Origin: Thalassobacillus cyri
GTDB lineage: Bacteria; Bacillota; Bacilli; Bacillales; Halobacillaceae
Reading direction: 5' to 3'
DNA: 64,000 bases
NCBI RefSeq assembly: GCF_900107755.1
Contig: NZ_FNQR01000004.1
Location: forward strand, 248,001 to 312,000
Made by a program: the position numbers and the translations under genes. The notes under the pieces were generated by a model, which worked only from the letters and a program-made list of their open reading frames with translations, ran no database searches and had not been told where the DNA came from. This document shows, piece by piece, positions 8,715 through 17,273 of this stretch (its first letter is position 1; each line of letters begins with the position of its first letter).

Positions 8715-10097
8715 ATGAAGAAGTTTTTCACTGTCTTGACTACAGTAATGGTGACAGCAACCACCTTTTTCTCCACAGGTGAAGTATTCGCCAACAGTGA
8801 ACTGGAAGAAATCAAGAAAGAACTGAACCAATTAGAACAAGAAAAGGGAGATATAAACTCCGATAAAGCTTCTGTGAGAAGTGAAAAAAACAAAACAGAA
8901 GGTAAGATAGAAAAGAATCTTGCAAAGCAGGCAGACACAGAGGAGCAGATTGCTGCTTTGGATCGGAAGCTTGCAGATACCCAGGAAAAATTGGATGCCA
9001 AGCAAGCTGAAATCAAAAAGACAGAAGAAGAAATTGCTCAATTAAAAGAAGAAATTAAAGAGTTGAAGAAACGTATTGCAAAGCGTGAGGAAGTATTGAC
9101 GGATCGTCTCAAATCCCTTCAAAGCAATGGAGGAAATGTAAGTTACTTGGAGGTGCTTCTTGGTGCTCAGGACTTCGGTGATTTCCTGGACAGGGCCAGT
9201 GCGGTAACTACAATCATGGACCAGGATAAAAATATCATGGATACCCATATTGCAGAAAAGAAGGAACTTGAAGAGAAGAAACAGCAAGTAGAAGAAAAAA
9301 TGAAGCAGTTGAAAGCACAAAAAAAAGAACTGGAAAATCTGAAAGCGCAGCTAGATAGTCAGAAGAAAGAAAAGAATGAGCTATTAAAGAAACTGGAAAA
9401 GCAGCATGAATCACTGCATGAACATAAAATGTCACTGGAAGAAGAAGAGAAGGTATTAAGAGACCAGGCGGCTGCAATCGAACAAGCAATGCAGCAGGCA
9501 GGCCAAAAGAAAAGCCAAATTGAAAAAGAAATTGCCCGTCAAAAAGAATTAGAGCGCCAGGCACGATTGAAGAAGCAGCGTGAAAAAGAAGCTGCCGCAC
9601 GAAAAGAGCGTGAGCGTTTAGAGGCATTGCAAGCCCAACAGGAAAGTAGCCAGCCAAAACAGACTTCAGCCAGTACAAGCAGCAGCTCAGGAAGCAGCTT
9701 AAGCTCAAGCGGCAGCGGCATCTTCAGCTGGCCGGCATCAGGTCGGTTAAGCTCCGGTTATGGTATGCGGAGCTTAGGTAACCATTTAGGAATTGATATT
9801 GCAAATGGTACCGGCACACGAATCAGTGCAGCAGCTGCTGGAACAGTTACGCGTTCTTCCTACTCCAGCAGTTACGGTAATGTTGTATATATCTACCATC
9901 CGCAGTATAATAAGACTACATTGTATGCGCATATGTCCAGCCGTGCTGTCTCTCTTGGCCAATCTGTAGGTGCAGGTCAGTATATTGGGGCCATGGGTAA
10001 TACCGGTCAATCCTTCGGCAGTCATTTACACTTTGAAGTGCACAACGGCTCATGGAGTCATAAGGGCGGCATCAATCCAATGCCATACCTTAAATAA
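8715..10097 (+). CDS. Secreted coiled-coil M23 endopeptidase, candidate FtsEX partner
   Basis: A 460-residue exported protein: signal peptide (1 to about 26), long charged coiled coils (about 28-300), a Ser-rich linker (about 310-335) and a C-terminal LytM/M23 domain. The zinc/catalytic residues appear intact: H357 and D361 in HLGID, H406 in LYAHM, and H437/H439 in SHLHF. The architecture is like EnvC or CwlO, but unlike E. coli EnvC the metal ligands are present, so it could cut peptide cross-links itself. It lies 74 bp after ftsX with no terminator between, which suggests co-transcription. AAGGGGAGG-type ribosome site precedes ATG 8715. Confidence 0.9.
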   Translation: MKKFFTVLTTVMVTATTFFSTGEVFANSELEEIKKELNQLEQEKGDINSDKASVRSEKNKTEGKIEKNLAKQADTEEQIAALDRKLADTQEKLDAKQAEIKKTEEEIAQLKEEIKELKKRIAKREEVLTDRLKSLQSNGGNVSYLEVLLGAQDFGDFLDRASAVTTIMDQDKNIMDTHIAEKKELEEKKQQVEEKMKQLKAQKKELENLKAQLDSQKKEKNELLKKLEKQHESLHEHKMSLEEEEKVLRDQAAAIEQAMQQAGQKKSQIEKEIARQKELERQARLKKQREKEAAARKERERLEALQAQQESSQPKQTSASTSSSSGSSLSSSGSGIFSWPASGRLSSGYGMRSLGNHLGIDIANGTGTRISAAAAGTVTRSSYSSSYGNVVYIYHPQYNKTTLYAHMSSRAVSLGQSVGAGQYIGAMGNTGQSFGSHLHFEVHNGSWSHKGGINPMPYLK

Positions 10098-10143
10098 GTA
10101 ATTCGTGGTATTACCAGGACATGCAGTTCATAAACTATAATAG

Positions 10144-10178
10144 AAAAGGCATCGCACAATTCGGTGTGATGCCTTTTT
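10144..10178 (+). terminator. Rho-independent terminator of the ftsEX-M23 unit
   Basis: GGCATCGCAC (10148-10157) pairs perfectly with GTGTGATGCC (10164-10173), allowing one G-T, flanked by A and T runs. Confidence 0.93.
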
Positions 10179-10225
10179 CTGCAATTACGAGCAACCCCAT
10201 GGAATCCTAACGATAGAGGGTGAAA

Positions 10226-11752
10226 ATGATGAATTTGAAAAAAAGTCATGTCGTCATTCTGCTGGTGGCCGCTTTGCTGCTGGGAGCAGCCGGTTCTTAT
10301 TTTGGAATCAAGCTCGCTCAATCAGAACCAGGCGAGCCTGCGACCAATAGTGAACAAACAGATCAAAAAGCAGAAAGCTTTGCTGACTTAAGTGAAAGTG
10401 AGCGGCAAAGTATATTAGAGAAATTCGCGGCTTCTAATGGGAAGAATGGTAACGCTTCAGCAGACATGAAGAAAGTGGAGCAGGCCTACAATATCATCCA
10501 GGAAAATTATGTGCAGGATGTGGGAAAACAGCAACTTATTGAAGGTGCGATTCAAGGTATGCTCGAAACCTTGGATGATCCATATAGCGTATATATGGAT
10601 AAAGAAACAATGAAGCAGTTCGATCAATCCATTGAATCCTCTTTTGAAGGCATTGGGGCGGAAGTCAGCATGGTCGATGGCAAAGTTACGATCGTAGGGC
10701 CGATAAAAGGCTCACCTGCTGAAGAAGCCGGTTTGAAACCGAATGATCAAATTCTTGCTGTAGATGGAGAAAGTGTTGAAGGACTGGATTTATATGAAAC
10801 TGTTTTAAAAATCAGAGGCGAAAAAGGAACAGAGGTAAGTCTGAAGATTGATCGACCAGGTGTCTCCGATCCGCTTACAATAGAAATCGTGCGTGACGAT
10901 ATTCCTTTAGAAACAGTGCATTCTAAAGTAAAAGAAGTAGATGGCAAAAAGGCAGGAGTGATTGAAATCACTTCATTTTCAGAGAAGACCTCTGATGAGT
11001 TCAAAAAAGCTTTGGATGAGTTAGAAGGTAAAGGGATGGAAGGTTTAATCATTGATGTTCGAGGAAATCCTGGGGGTTTATTTACTGATGTACAGGAAAT
11101 TTTGAAAAATTTTATCCCGGATGACGTGCCATATGTCCAAGTCGAAGATAAAAATGGAGAAAAAGAACGTTATTTCTCAAAAACAGATAAAAAGAAAAAT
11201 TATCCAGTGACAGTACTTATGGATGAAGGCAGCGCTTCAGCATCCGAAATATTGGCTGCTGCTATGAAAGAAGCGGGCGGGTATGAACTCGTCGGTGAAA
11301 CTACTTTTGGGAAAGGTACGGTCCAACAGGCGATTCCAATGGGGGATGGCAGCACAATCAAAATCACCTTGTATAAATGGCTGACTCCTGAAGGCAATTG
11401 GATTCACGATAAAGGCGTCGAACCTACTATTGAAGTAAAGCAGCCTGCATACTTCTATACGAATCCAGTGGAAATAGAGAAGCCACTGAAATACGATCAA
11501 AATAGCGAAAAAATAAAAAATGTGCAGTTGATGCTTAAAGGCCTCGGTTATAAACTGGAACGTACGGATGGTTATTTTGATAAGAGTACAGAGAAAGCGG
11601 TCAAGAAATTCCAAAAAGAGGAAGGGCTTGAAGCAACCGGTGTCATCGATCAAGAAACGGGCGGTTCTATTGAAGCTAAAATAGTGGAATTGATCCGTGA
11701 CGGCAAGAATGATAAACAGATGGAAAAAGCCCTGGATGTTTTATTCCAGTAA
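10226..11752 (+). CDS. ctpB: C-terminal processing peptidase (S41) with PDZ and peptidoglycan-binding domains
   Basis: A membrane-anchored serine protease of the CtpA/CtpB/Prc family. Order: N-terminal membrane anchor (about 5-25), PDZ domain (about 130-215, GSPAEEAGLKPNDQILAVDG), S41 catalytic domain with nucleophile in MDEGSASASEI and general-base Lys in TFGKGTVQQ, and a C-terminal peptidoglycan-binding repeat (about 425-480). In B. subtilis CtpB cuts SpoIVFA during sporulation to trigger SigK processing; that role is likely but inferred here. GTG 10220, ATG 10226 and ATG 10229 are possible starts; the ribosome site GAGGG at 10216-10220 favours one of the ATGs. Confidence 0.92.
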   Translation: MMNLKKSHVVILLVAALLLGAAGSYFGIKLAQSEPGEPATNSEQTDQKAESFADLSESERQSILEKFAASNGKNGNASADMKKVEQAYNIIQENYVQDVGKQQLIEGAIQGMLETLDDPYSVYMDKETMKQFDQSIESSFEGIGAEVSMVDGKVTIVGPIKGSPAEEAGLKPNDQILAVDGESVEGLDLYETVLKIRGEKGTEVSLKIDRPGVSDPLTIEIVRDDIPLETVHSKVKEVDGKKAGVIEITSFSEKTSDEFKKALDELEGKGMEGLIIDVRGNPGGLFTDVQEILKNFIPDDVPYVQVEDKNGEKERYFSKTDKKKNYPVTVLMDEGSASASEILAAAMKEAGGYELVGETTFGKGTVQQAIPMGDGSTIKITLYKWLTPEGNWIHDKGVEPTIEVKQPAYFYTNPVEIEKPLKYDQNSEKIKNVQLMLKGLGYKLERTDGYFDKSTEKAVKKFQKEEGLEATGVIDQETGGSIEAKIVELIRDGKNDKQMEKALDVLFQ

Positions 11753-11785
11753 TAAAGCAGGATTTAACAAATAGATAGCGAATTA

Positions 11786-11816
11786 TATCCGTAGTCACTG
11801 ACTGCGGATATTTTTC
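11786..11816 (+). terminator. Terminator after ctpB
   Basis: TATCCGTAGTC (11786-11796) pairs with GACTGCGGATA (11800-11810), a 3-nt loop, followed by TTTTTCTG. Confidence 0.85.
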
Positions 11817-11840
11817 TGTATACATAAGGAGGTATGGAAC

Positions 11841-13025
11841 GTGGAAGTCTGGCTGCAAGAGTTAACGAATGTATTAGGAAAACTATTAATGCAACCACTC
11901 CTCTACTGGTTTTTTATATTTGGTATCATCATTTCAATGAAGAGAATAACTATAGAAAGAAGCATGTTCGGTATCCGCGTCTTTGATATATTTTCCGAGC
12001 TGAAGGGCACCTGGAAGACTGGGTTTGTTGCAGGGGGGATCTTGTCGGTTGTAATGGTTGGGGCTGGAATCGTCATACCTTATCCAGTAATTCTACTAAT
12101 TAGCACGGTGATTTTGCTGGTCAGCTTATCCATGCGCCTGAGGTTTTTATCAGCAGCTTATACGTTTGCCATCAGCTATGGTCTCTTTTTTTTACTACAA
12201 AGATTACCCGTCACTATCATGCCTGATAGGTGGCAAGAGATGCTTGGGGCTGTTTCACTCAGCGGTGTCGGTGTGATTCTGGCAGTACTTTTATTTGTGG
12301 AAGCTTTTTGGATGCTCCGGTTAAGTCATAAAGAAACCTTTCCTGAATTAGTGGCGGGCTCACGAGGGAAATGGATTGGGCAACATCGCTTGAAAAAGCT
12401 TGGCTTGATTCCTTTTTTTGTATTGATTCCAGGCGGGGTCATCACATCGTTTATGCCATGGTGGCCATTACTTGATATAGCTGGAAATGGATACGGGTTA
12501 ATGTTGGTCCCATTGATGACAGGCTTTGAAGTGAAGTCAAAAGGCCAGCATCCTGTAGCAGCCGCCAAAAAGTTAGGGAGCGGTTTGTTTTTATTAGCCT
12601 TAATGGTATCCGGTCTAATTCTTGCCAGTTATTGGTGGGAATGGCTGGCTTTCGTGTCAATTGGAGTTGCAGTAATCGGTAAAGTGTTTGTCACCATGCT
12701 ACATCATTTCCGTGATAATAAGCGTACTTACTTTTCTGCCAATGATGATGGCTTGAAGGTGCTTGGGGTGATTAAAAATAGCCCGGCTGCTCAGATGGGT
12801 GTAGAGGTAGGAGATCAGATTGAGCGCATAAACCAAAGGAAAGTGACTAATGAAGAGGAGTTTTATTACGCTTTACAGGTGAATCGGGCACTATGTAAAA
12901 TTGAAGTCCGCGATCGAAGAGGAGAGATCCGTTTCACCCAACGTGCCATGTATGAGAACGATCCTCATCAGTTAGGCTTGTTATTTGTAAAAGAAAATGT
13001 AAGAAGAAAAGCGGCATCACATTAA
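11841..13025 (+). CDS. minJ: Cell-division topology protein MinJ (PDZ membrane protein)
   Basis: A 394-residue polytopic membrane protein with about eight helices in the first 290 residues and a C-terminal PDZ domain (about 300-375, VIKNSPAAQMGVEVGDQIE). In B. subtilis MinJ (YvjD) links DivIVA to MinD at the poles and the division site. Length, topology, PDZ position and location next to ctpB all agree. The start is GTG 11841, 7 nt after AAGGAGG (11827-11833). No terminator directly follows; a dispersed repeat does. Confidence 0.88.
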   Translation: MEVWLQELTNVLGKLLMQPLLYWFFIFGIIISMKRITIERSMFGIRVFDIFSELKGTWKTGFVAGGILSVVMVGAGIVIPYPVILLISTVILLVSLSMRLRFLSAAYTFAISYGLFFLLQRLPVTIMPDRWQEMLGAVSLSGVGVILAVLLFVEAFWMLRLSHKETFPELVAGSRGKWIGQHRLKKLGLIPFFVLIPGGVITSFMPWWPLLDIAGNGYGLMLVPLMTGFEVKSKGQHPVAAAKKLGSGLFLLALMVSGLILASYWWEWLAFVSIGVAVIGKVFVTMLHHFRDNKRTYFSANDDGLKVLGVIKNSPAAQMGVEVGDQIERINQRKVTNEEEFYYALQVNRALCKIEVRDRRGEIRFTQRAMYENDPHQLGLLFVKENVRRKAASH

Positions 13026-13103
13026 AATTAATAGAAGACTGTCTCCAGAACAAGAGCGTACAGGTAGTGACTTTTGTTAAGACCTGGTGATGCTTTTACA
13101 GTT

Positions 13104-13822
13104 AAACTCCCTTTTGCTGAAGACTCAGTTACGAGATAAATTGTTTCCGTTACGGTTGAGAATCTCTGGAGGTCCGGGAAATCACTCGCTTTCCGTGGGC
13201 ATGTGGTGAGCTTCCTCAGGCTTCGCCTTCCGGGATCTCACCATGTACTAATTTCCCATAGGACTTTGATTAAGCTTCTTGAATAAACACCGCACGAAGG
13301 AAATGCGTAGCATTTTCGAGGAGTCTCGCAATTTCCCAAACCTCCTTGCGTTTATGAGAAATGGAAACATAGTTAGGCAGAATCATTCAACCATAGTAAC
13401 AGCTGCAATGAGGGCTTGTTTCCTGGATAATTGGACCTTGTTGCTATGCAGAGAATGTGGAAGATATCTTCTATATAACACAGGGTTCGTTCATCAAAAA
13501 ACGGATAGGGGGCGGGGAAACGGTGAGACTCCCGTGGGAGAAGGATTCAGGCGAGACCCCGGAAGACGAAGTCTGAGGAGGCTTGCCACTCCCCCACAGG
13601 AAAGAAATGAATGCGTAATCGCCTTGGGAGACGACACGCATAAGCAGAACAGCAAAAGGGAAGGGCTCTTTCTTCCCGTTGATGGATTGCTTATGTCGCG
13701 AGTTCTAGGCGATGAAGCTGGAAAGCGAATCGTTTCCCAGCCTCCCTTCATCTTGAACTCAGCAACGAACCCAAATTATCTTGAAATCAAGTCTTCGACT
13801 TTTCGGCCCTATAATTGAATAT
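13104..13822 (-). repeat. Dispersed mosaic cruciform repeat, copy A (two units plus insertions)
   Basis: No convincing gene lies between 13026 and 13961. Read on the minus strand this stretch is homologous end to end with copy B at 28501-29026. It starts with TATAGGGCCGAAAAGTCG near 13815 and ends with GAGTCTTCAGCAAAAGGGAG near 13104-13123. It holds two cruciform units, 13168-13346 (outer arms GGAGGTCCGGGAAAT with ATTTCCCAAACCTCC) and 13508-13746. Both carry extra sequence absent from copy B: a block containing GAAATGCGTAGCATTTTC at 13301-13318, identical in copy C, and about 120 bp near 13611-13730. A 179-codon frame (13279-13818) is judged spurious. Confidence 0.85.
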
Positions 13823-13833
13823 AGGTGTTCAAT

Positions 13834-13868
13834 GATGTCCTTATCATTTATTGGGCATCTTTTTTTTG
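13834..13868 (+). terminator. Rho-independent terminator downstream of repeat A
   Basis: GATGTCC (13834-13840) pairs with GGGCATC (13853-13859), followed by nine T residues. No gene ends directly before it; it may be the original minJ terminator, separated from minJ by repeat A. Confidence 0.75.
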
Positions 13869-13961
13869 GCAACTATCCTCATAAAACTTTTATAGGAAAA
13901 TGCATGGTTTCTGCAAATTTAACTACTAAGCTGAAAATGTCATAAGAAGGGGGTGCCGGTA

Positions 13962-14693
13962 ATGTATGAAATATTGAACTGGATCAGCAGGGTAGTAATG
14001 GAACCGGTTATCCAATTGTCATACAGTGTACAGGAGTGGCCGTTATTATATGCGTTAGTGCTTGGACTTGTAGGTGCAGCTGCTCCATGCCAGTTGACAA
14101 GCAACATCGGTGCAATGACATTATATGGTAATCAATCACTCCGTGAAAAAATACCATGGGGTTCTATTGGAATGTTCATAATTGGGAAAATCATCGTTTT
14201 TTCTGGACTGGGATTTATCTTCTGGTGGCTCGGAAGGGATATATTCCAGGAATTGCAAGCGATGTTTCCATGGATGAGAAAAGCGATCGGCCCTTTATTA
14301 GTAATGATCGGCATTTATTTATTAGGTTTGATAAAATTCAACAAGACGGTGACCTTATTTAAGATACCACAGCGTTTAACGAATCAGCAGTCGCCGTGGG
14401 GCAGCTTCTTTCTGGGTGCCGGCTTTACATTGGCTTTTTGTCCGACCATGTTCGTGTTGTTTTTCTTTACATTGATGCCGATTGTAGTAGCCACACCTTA
14501 TGGTGCCGTTATGCCGACCGTTTTTGGTGTCGGCACATCCATACCGCTGTTAATTTTCATCGGGGTGATTGCCTATTTCGGTTTGAGTGGTAACCTGTTA
14601 AGAAAAGGCCGTCGTGTCGGTACAATAGTACAGCGTATTGCTGGTATACTACTAATAATCGTAGGAATTTTAGATACATTTACGTATTGGTAG
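13962..14693 (+). CDS. CcdA/DsbD-like membrane protein
   Basis: A 243-residue protein with six to seven membrane helices. Two membrane-embedded cysteine sites, GAAAPCQLTSNIGA and LAFCPTMFVLFF, sit in equivalent positions of helices 1 and 4, as in CcdA and the DsbD core, which carry reducing equivalents across the membrane. Some databases call such proteins TauE/SafE or UreH-like. The partner thioredoxin-like protein is not in the window. Start ATG 13962 lies 8 nt after AGAAGGGGG; GTG 13953 is an alternative. A 23-bp gap to the sensor kinase gene suggests one transcript, linking it to metal or redox sensing. Confidence 0.8.
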   Translation: MYEILNWISRVVMEPVIQLSYSVQEWPLLYALVLGLVGAAAPCQLTSNIGAMTLYGNQSLREKIPWGSIGMFIIGKIIVFSGLGFIFWWLGRDIFQELQAMFPWMRKAIGPLLVMIGIYLLGLIKFNKTVTLFKIPQRLTNQQSPWGSFFLGAGFTLAFCPTMFVLFFFTLMPIVVATPYGAVMPTVFGVGTSIPLLIFIGVIAYFGLSGNLLRKGRRVGTIVQRIAGILLIIVGILDTFTYW

Positions 14694-14716
14694 AATAAAG
14701 AATAGAGGCTGTTAAT

Positions 14717-16108
14717 ATGTTGAATAAACTCTCATTGAAAGTGGCATTGATATTCTTTGTGTTCATTATGATTGTAGAGGTGCTGCTTTTTTCTGTACTT
14801 TATACTAACCTTGTTTCCAACCAGGTGGATGAGGTACTAGAAGGGTTGCTTGCCCGGGGCAGCAGTCATAGGGATGTACTGGAAAAAAGTTTCGATGATA
14901 TCACCTTGAATCATGTAGCTTTAATGGAAACAGAAGCTGCCACTGATGTCATCATTACAGGAAAGAATGGGGAAGTACTTTCTAAATCAACGGAAGCTAC
15001 AAAAGAAATCATTCAACTGATTGATCATGAAAACTCTATAAATGTAAGCCATGCTGGTAAGGTTATTGAAGATAGATGGAGAACTGCCCCTTATATTGCA
15101 ACACTATCCCCTATTGTCATAGATGGAGAATTAGTGGGTCAGGTTTATATGTTTTCTCCTTCTGACGCTGTTCAAAACGTCGTGAATGAGCTTACCAGAC
15201 AATTCGTAATCATCGGCTTGCTTACGGTTTTGTTGACAATTATTACAATATTCATTTTGACACGATTCCTAACCTTGCCTTTGATCCATATGAAGCAAGT
15301 AACCGAGCGGATGAGTACAGGGGAAACTGACATTTCACTTGAAACAACCAGCCGTAAAGATGAATTAGGTGAGCTTGCCAGTGCTATCCAGACATTAGCG
15401 AGTGAATTAGAGCATTTAAAACGGGATCGTAATGATTTTTTAGCGAATATTGCCCATGAATTGCGGACTCCGCTTACTTATATCAAAGGATACGCAGACA
15501 TTGCCGGCCGTAGTAGTTTATCCATGGAAGAACGTGGACATTACTTGGATATTTTAAAAGAAGAGTCTGAACAACTGACATTATTGGTCAAAAACCTTTT
15601 TGCTTTGGCAAAAATGGATCAAAATCAATTTTCTATTGCCCCAGAGCAAGTGAAGTTGTGTGATTCTTTAGAAAAGGTAGTGAAACGGCTGCATCCAGTC
15701 TTTGATGAAAAAAAGGTGATGCTTGACTTGAACTGTCCCATGAATGTCGAAGCGTTCGTGGATCCGGAACGTTTTCAACAAATCATGCTCAACTTGTTGG
15801 ATAATGCCTTAAAACATTCGCCAGCTGGAGCAACGATACGCATTTCATCAGAAATGCAACAGGGGGTAGCCGTGGTGCATGTAAGTGATGAAGGGAGCGG
15901 CATCCCTGTTGAGGAATTACCATTTATCTTTGACAGACTGTACCGTGTAGACAAATCGCGTTCCAGAGCAAGTGGTGGGTCTGGATTAGGTCTGGCGATT
16001 GTAAAAGAAATCATCCGGCTGCATGACGGTAAAATAAATGTAAAAAGCAGACTTGGGGAAGGGACGACTTTTATGATGGAACTGCCAGGAGGGAAGAATA
16101 ATGGCTAA
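14717..16108 (+). CDS. Membrane sensor histidine kinase (HAMP-HisKA-HATPase)
   Basis: A 463-residue sensor: membrane helix 1 (about 9-30), an extracytoplasmic sensory loop (about 31-160), helix 2 (about 163-187), HAMP (about 188-240), HisKA with H247 in IAHELRTPLTYIKGY, and HATPase with NLLDNALKHS, DEGSGIP and GSGLGLAIVKEI. It precedes its regulator, with an 8-bp overlap. The stimulus is unknown; its place beside a copper ATPase and multicopper oxidase suggests copper or redox stress, which is inference. Confidence 0.93.
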   Translation: MLNKLSLKVALIFFVFIMIVEVLLFSVLYTNLVSNQVDEVLEGLLARGSSHRDVLEKSFDDITLNHVALMETEAATDVIITGKNGEVLSKSTEATKEIIQLIDHENSINVSHAGKVIEDRWRTAPYIATLSPIVIDGELVGQVYMFSPSDAVQNVVNELTRQFVIIGLLTVLLTIITIFILTRFLTLPLIHMKQVTERMSTGETDISLETTSRKDELGELASAIQTLASELEHLKRDRNDFLANIAHELRTPLTYIKGYADIAGRSSLSMEERGHYLDILKEESEQLTLLVKNLFALAKMDQNQFSIAPEQVKLCDSLEKVVKRLHPVFDEKKVMLDLNCPMNVEAFVDPERFQQIMLNLLDNALKHSPAGATIRISSEMQQGVAVVHVSDEGSGIPVEELPFIFDRLYRVDKSRSRASGGSGLGLAIVKEIIRLHDGKINVKSRLGEGTTFMMELPGGKNNG

Positions 16109-16781
16109 GGCATTATTAGTAGACGATGAACAACGGATGCTGGATCTGCTCCAGCTGTATCTGACACCTGAAGGCTTTCAATGTGAACAGGCTGCCTCTG
16201 GAGAAGAAGCGGTGGAAAAGGTAACGGAAACTTCATTTGATATCGTCCTATTGGATATCATGATGCCAGGAATGAGCGGCTGGGAGGTTTGCCAATCAAT
16301 CAGGGAAATCTCTGAAGTGCCCATCATCATGGTGACAGCTCGGGAACAAAAGGAGGATATCGTAAAAGGGTTGAAGCTTGGAGCGGATGACTATATTACC
16401 AAGCCGTTTGATGCAGATGAACTGACTGCCAGAATGGAAGCCTTATTAAGGAGAACCGGGAAAGAAAACAGTGTAGACATTGATGGGCTTAAATGGGATG
16501 GAGACAATCATCAACTTACTTATCAGGAAAAGCCTATCAAATTGACGCCGAAAGAATTTGCGGTGATTGGTTATATGATGAAGCATCCGAATCGGGTTTA
16601 TGACCGTCATCAATTGATTGAACTGATATGGGGATTTGACTCTGATACGGAAGGAAGAACCATCGATTCCCACGTCCGTAATATGCGGGAAAAAATAAGA
16701 CAGTCAGGGTTTCCGATCGATGACTATTTCCAAACGGTATGGGGTGTCGGTTATAAATGGATACAATCCTCGAAAAGTTAA
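16101..16781 (+). CDS. OmpR-family response regulator
   Basis: A 226-residue regulator paired with the preceding kinase. Receiver domain 1-115 with acidic pocket D8/D9, phospho-acceptor D52 in LLDIMMPG and conserved Lys in TKPFDADEL; winged-helix DNA-binding domain about 130-224 (LTPKEFAVIGYMMKHPNR, TIDSHVRNMREKIR, VWGVGYKW). Its targets may include the genes just downstream, but no repeated operator was identified. No clear terminator follows before the small gene at 16856. Confidence 0.95.
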   Translation: MAKALLVDDEQRMLDLLQLYLTPEGFQCEQAASGEEAVEKVTETSFDIVLLDIMMPGMSGWEVCQSIREISEVPIIMVTAREQKEDIVKGLKLGADDYITKPFDADELTARMEALLRRTGKENSVDIDGLKWDGDNHQLTYQEKPIKLTPKEFAVIGYMMKHPNRVYDRHQLIELIWGFDSDTEGRTIDSHVRNMREKIRQSGFPIDDYFQTVWGVGYKWIQSSKS

Positions 16782-16855
16782 TAATTTTGTCACGTCTTCT
16801 CAATGATTTCTCCATAATTAAAGGATAAAGTGAAAGTAAGAAAGGAGGGATCGTT

Positions 16856-17122
16856 GTGAAGCGGAAATTGTTGGCAGGGATAACAGCTATAGCTTTAGTA
16901 CTAGGGCTTGGAAATGTCGTTTTGGCTCATGGGGATGGACCAGGACAAGGACCAGGACAAGGATTCTGGCAGGGAAGCTTTGAAGAAATGTTGCCTTTTA
17001 TGAAAGAAATGCATCCAGACTTCAATGACTCACAATTGGAAGAAATGTACCAGGATTGCCATGGCCAAAACGGACCGAACGGACCGGGTAATGCCGGCAG
17101 AGGCATGATGAATAACTTTTAA
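16856..17122 (+). CDS. Small secreted Gly/Pro- and Met-rich protein
   Basis: An 88-residue protein with a good signal peptide (1 to about 24, ending VVLAHG). The mature part begins HGDGPGQGPGQGFWQGSF, has a central segment rich in Met, His and acidic residues (MLPFMKEMHPDFNDSQLEEM), one Cys-His pair (QDCHG) and a Gly/Asn/Met tail. I do not recognise a family. Its position between a two-component system and copper genes, and its Met/His content, fit a small extracytoplasmic metal-binding protein; this is inference. GTG 16856 is chosen because AAAGGAGGG ends 6 nt upstream. Confidence 0.75.
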   Translation: MKRKLLAGITAIALVLGLGNVVLAHGDGPGQGPGQGFWQGSFEEMLPFMKEMHPDFNDSQLEEMYQDCHGQNGPNGPGNAGRGMMNNF

Positions 17123-17125
17123 CAC

Positions 17126-17150
17126 AGGAAGGGGAATACCCCTTCCTTCT
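17126..17150 (+). terminator. Perfect hairpin after the small secreted protein
   Basis: AGGAAGGGG (17126-17134) and CCCCTTCCT (17139-17147) form a perfect 9-bp stem with AATA loop, but the following T-tract is poor. Confidence 0.6.
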
Positions 17151-17165
17151 AATTTAAATAAGTAA

Positions 17166-17195
17166 GGCAGTTGAATTTATTCGACTGTCTTTTTT
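17166..17195 (+). terminator. Rho-independent terminator
   Basis: GGCAGTTGAA (17166-17175) pairs with TTCGACTGTC (17180-17189) including G-T pairs, followed by six T residues. It backs up the hairpin just upstream and separates the regulator genes from the SHOCT/CopB unit. Confidence 0.8.
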
Positions 17196-17221
17196 CATAT
17201 ACGTATATGATTAGGATAATA

Positions 17222-17243
17222 CCTACCGTGGAATGGGTATAAT
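17222..17243 (+). promoter_or_regulatory. Promoter -10 with overlapping imperfect dyad
   Basis: TATAAT at 17238-17243 lies 30 bp before the SHOCT gene. An imperfect dyad with half-sites ATACC (17218-17222) and GGTAT (17236-17240) overlaps it. The half-sites resemble those of CsoR-type copper repressors (TACC...GGTA), but the spacing is longer than usual and no good -35 is seen. Confidence 0.3.
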
Positions 17244-17273
17244 GTGAACATGAAAAAAGGAGTGGATATATTT

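Noticed and set aside
13279-13818. 179-codon open frame
   Set aside because: It spans repeat copy A including its inverted units, has no ribosome site and no recognisable domain; homologous sequence in copy B is not open in the same way.
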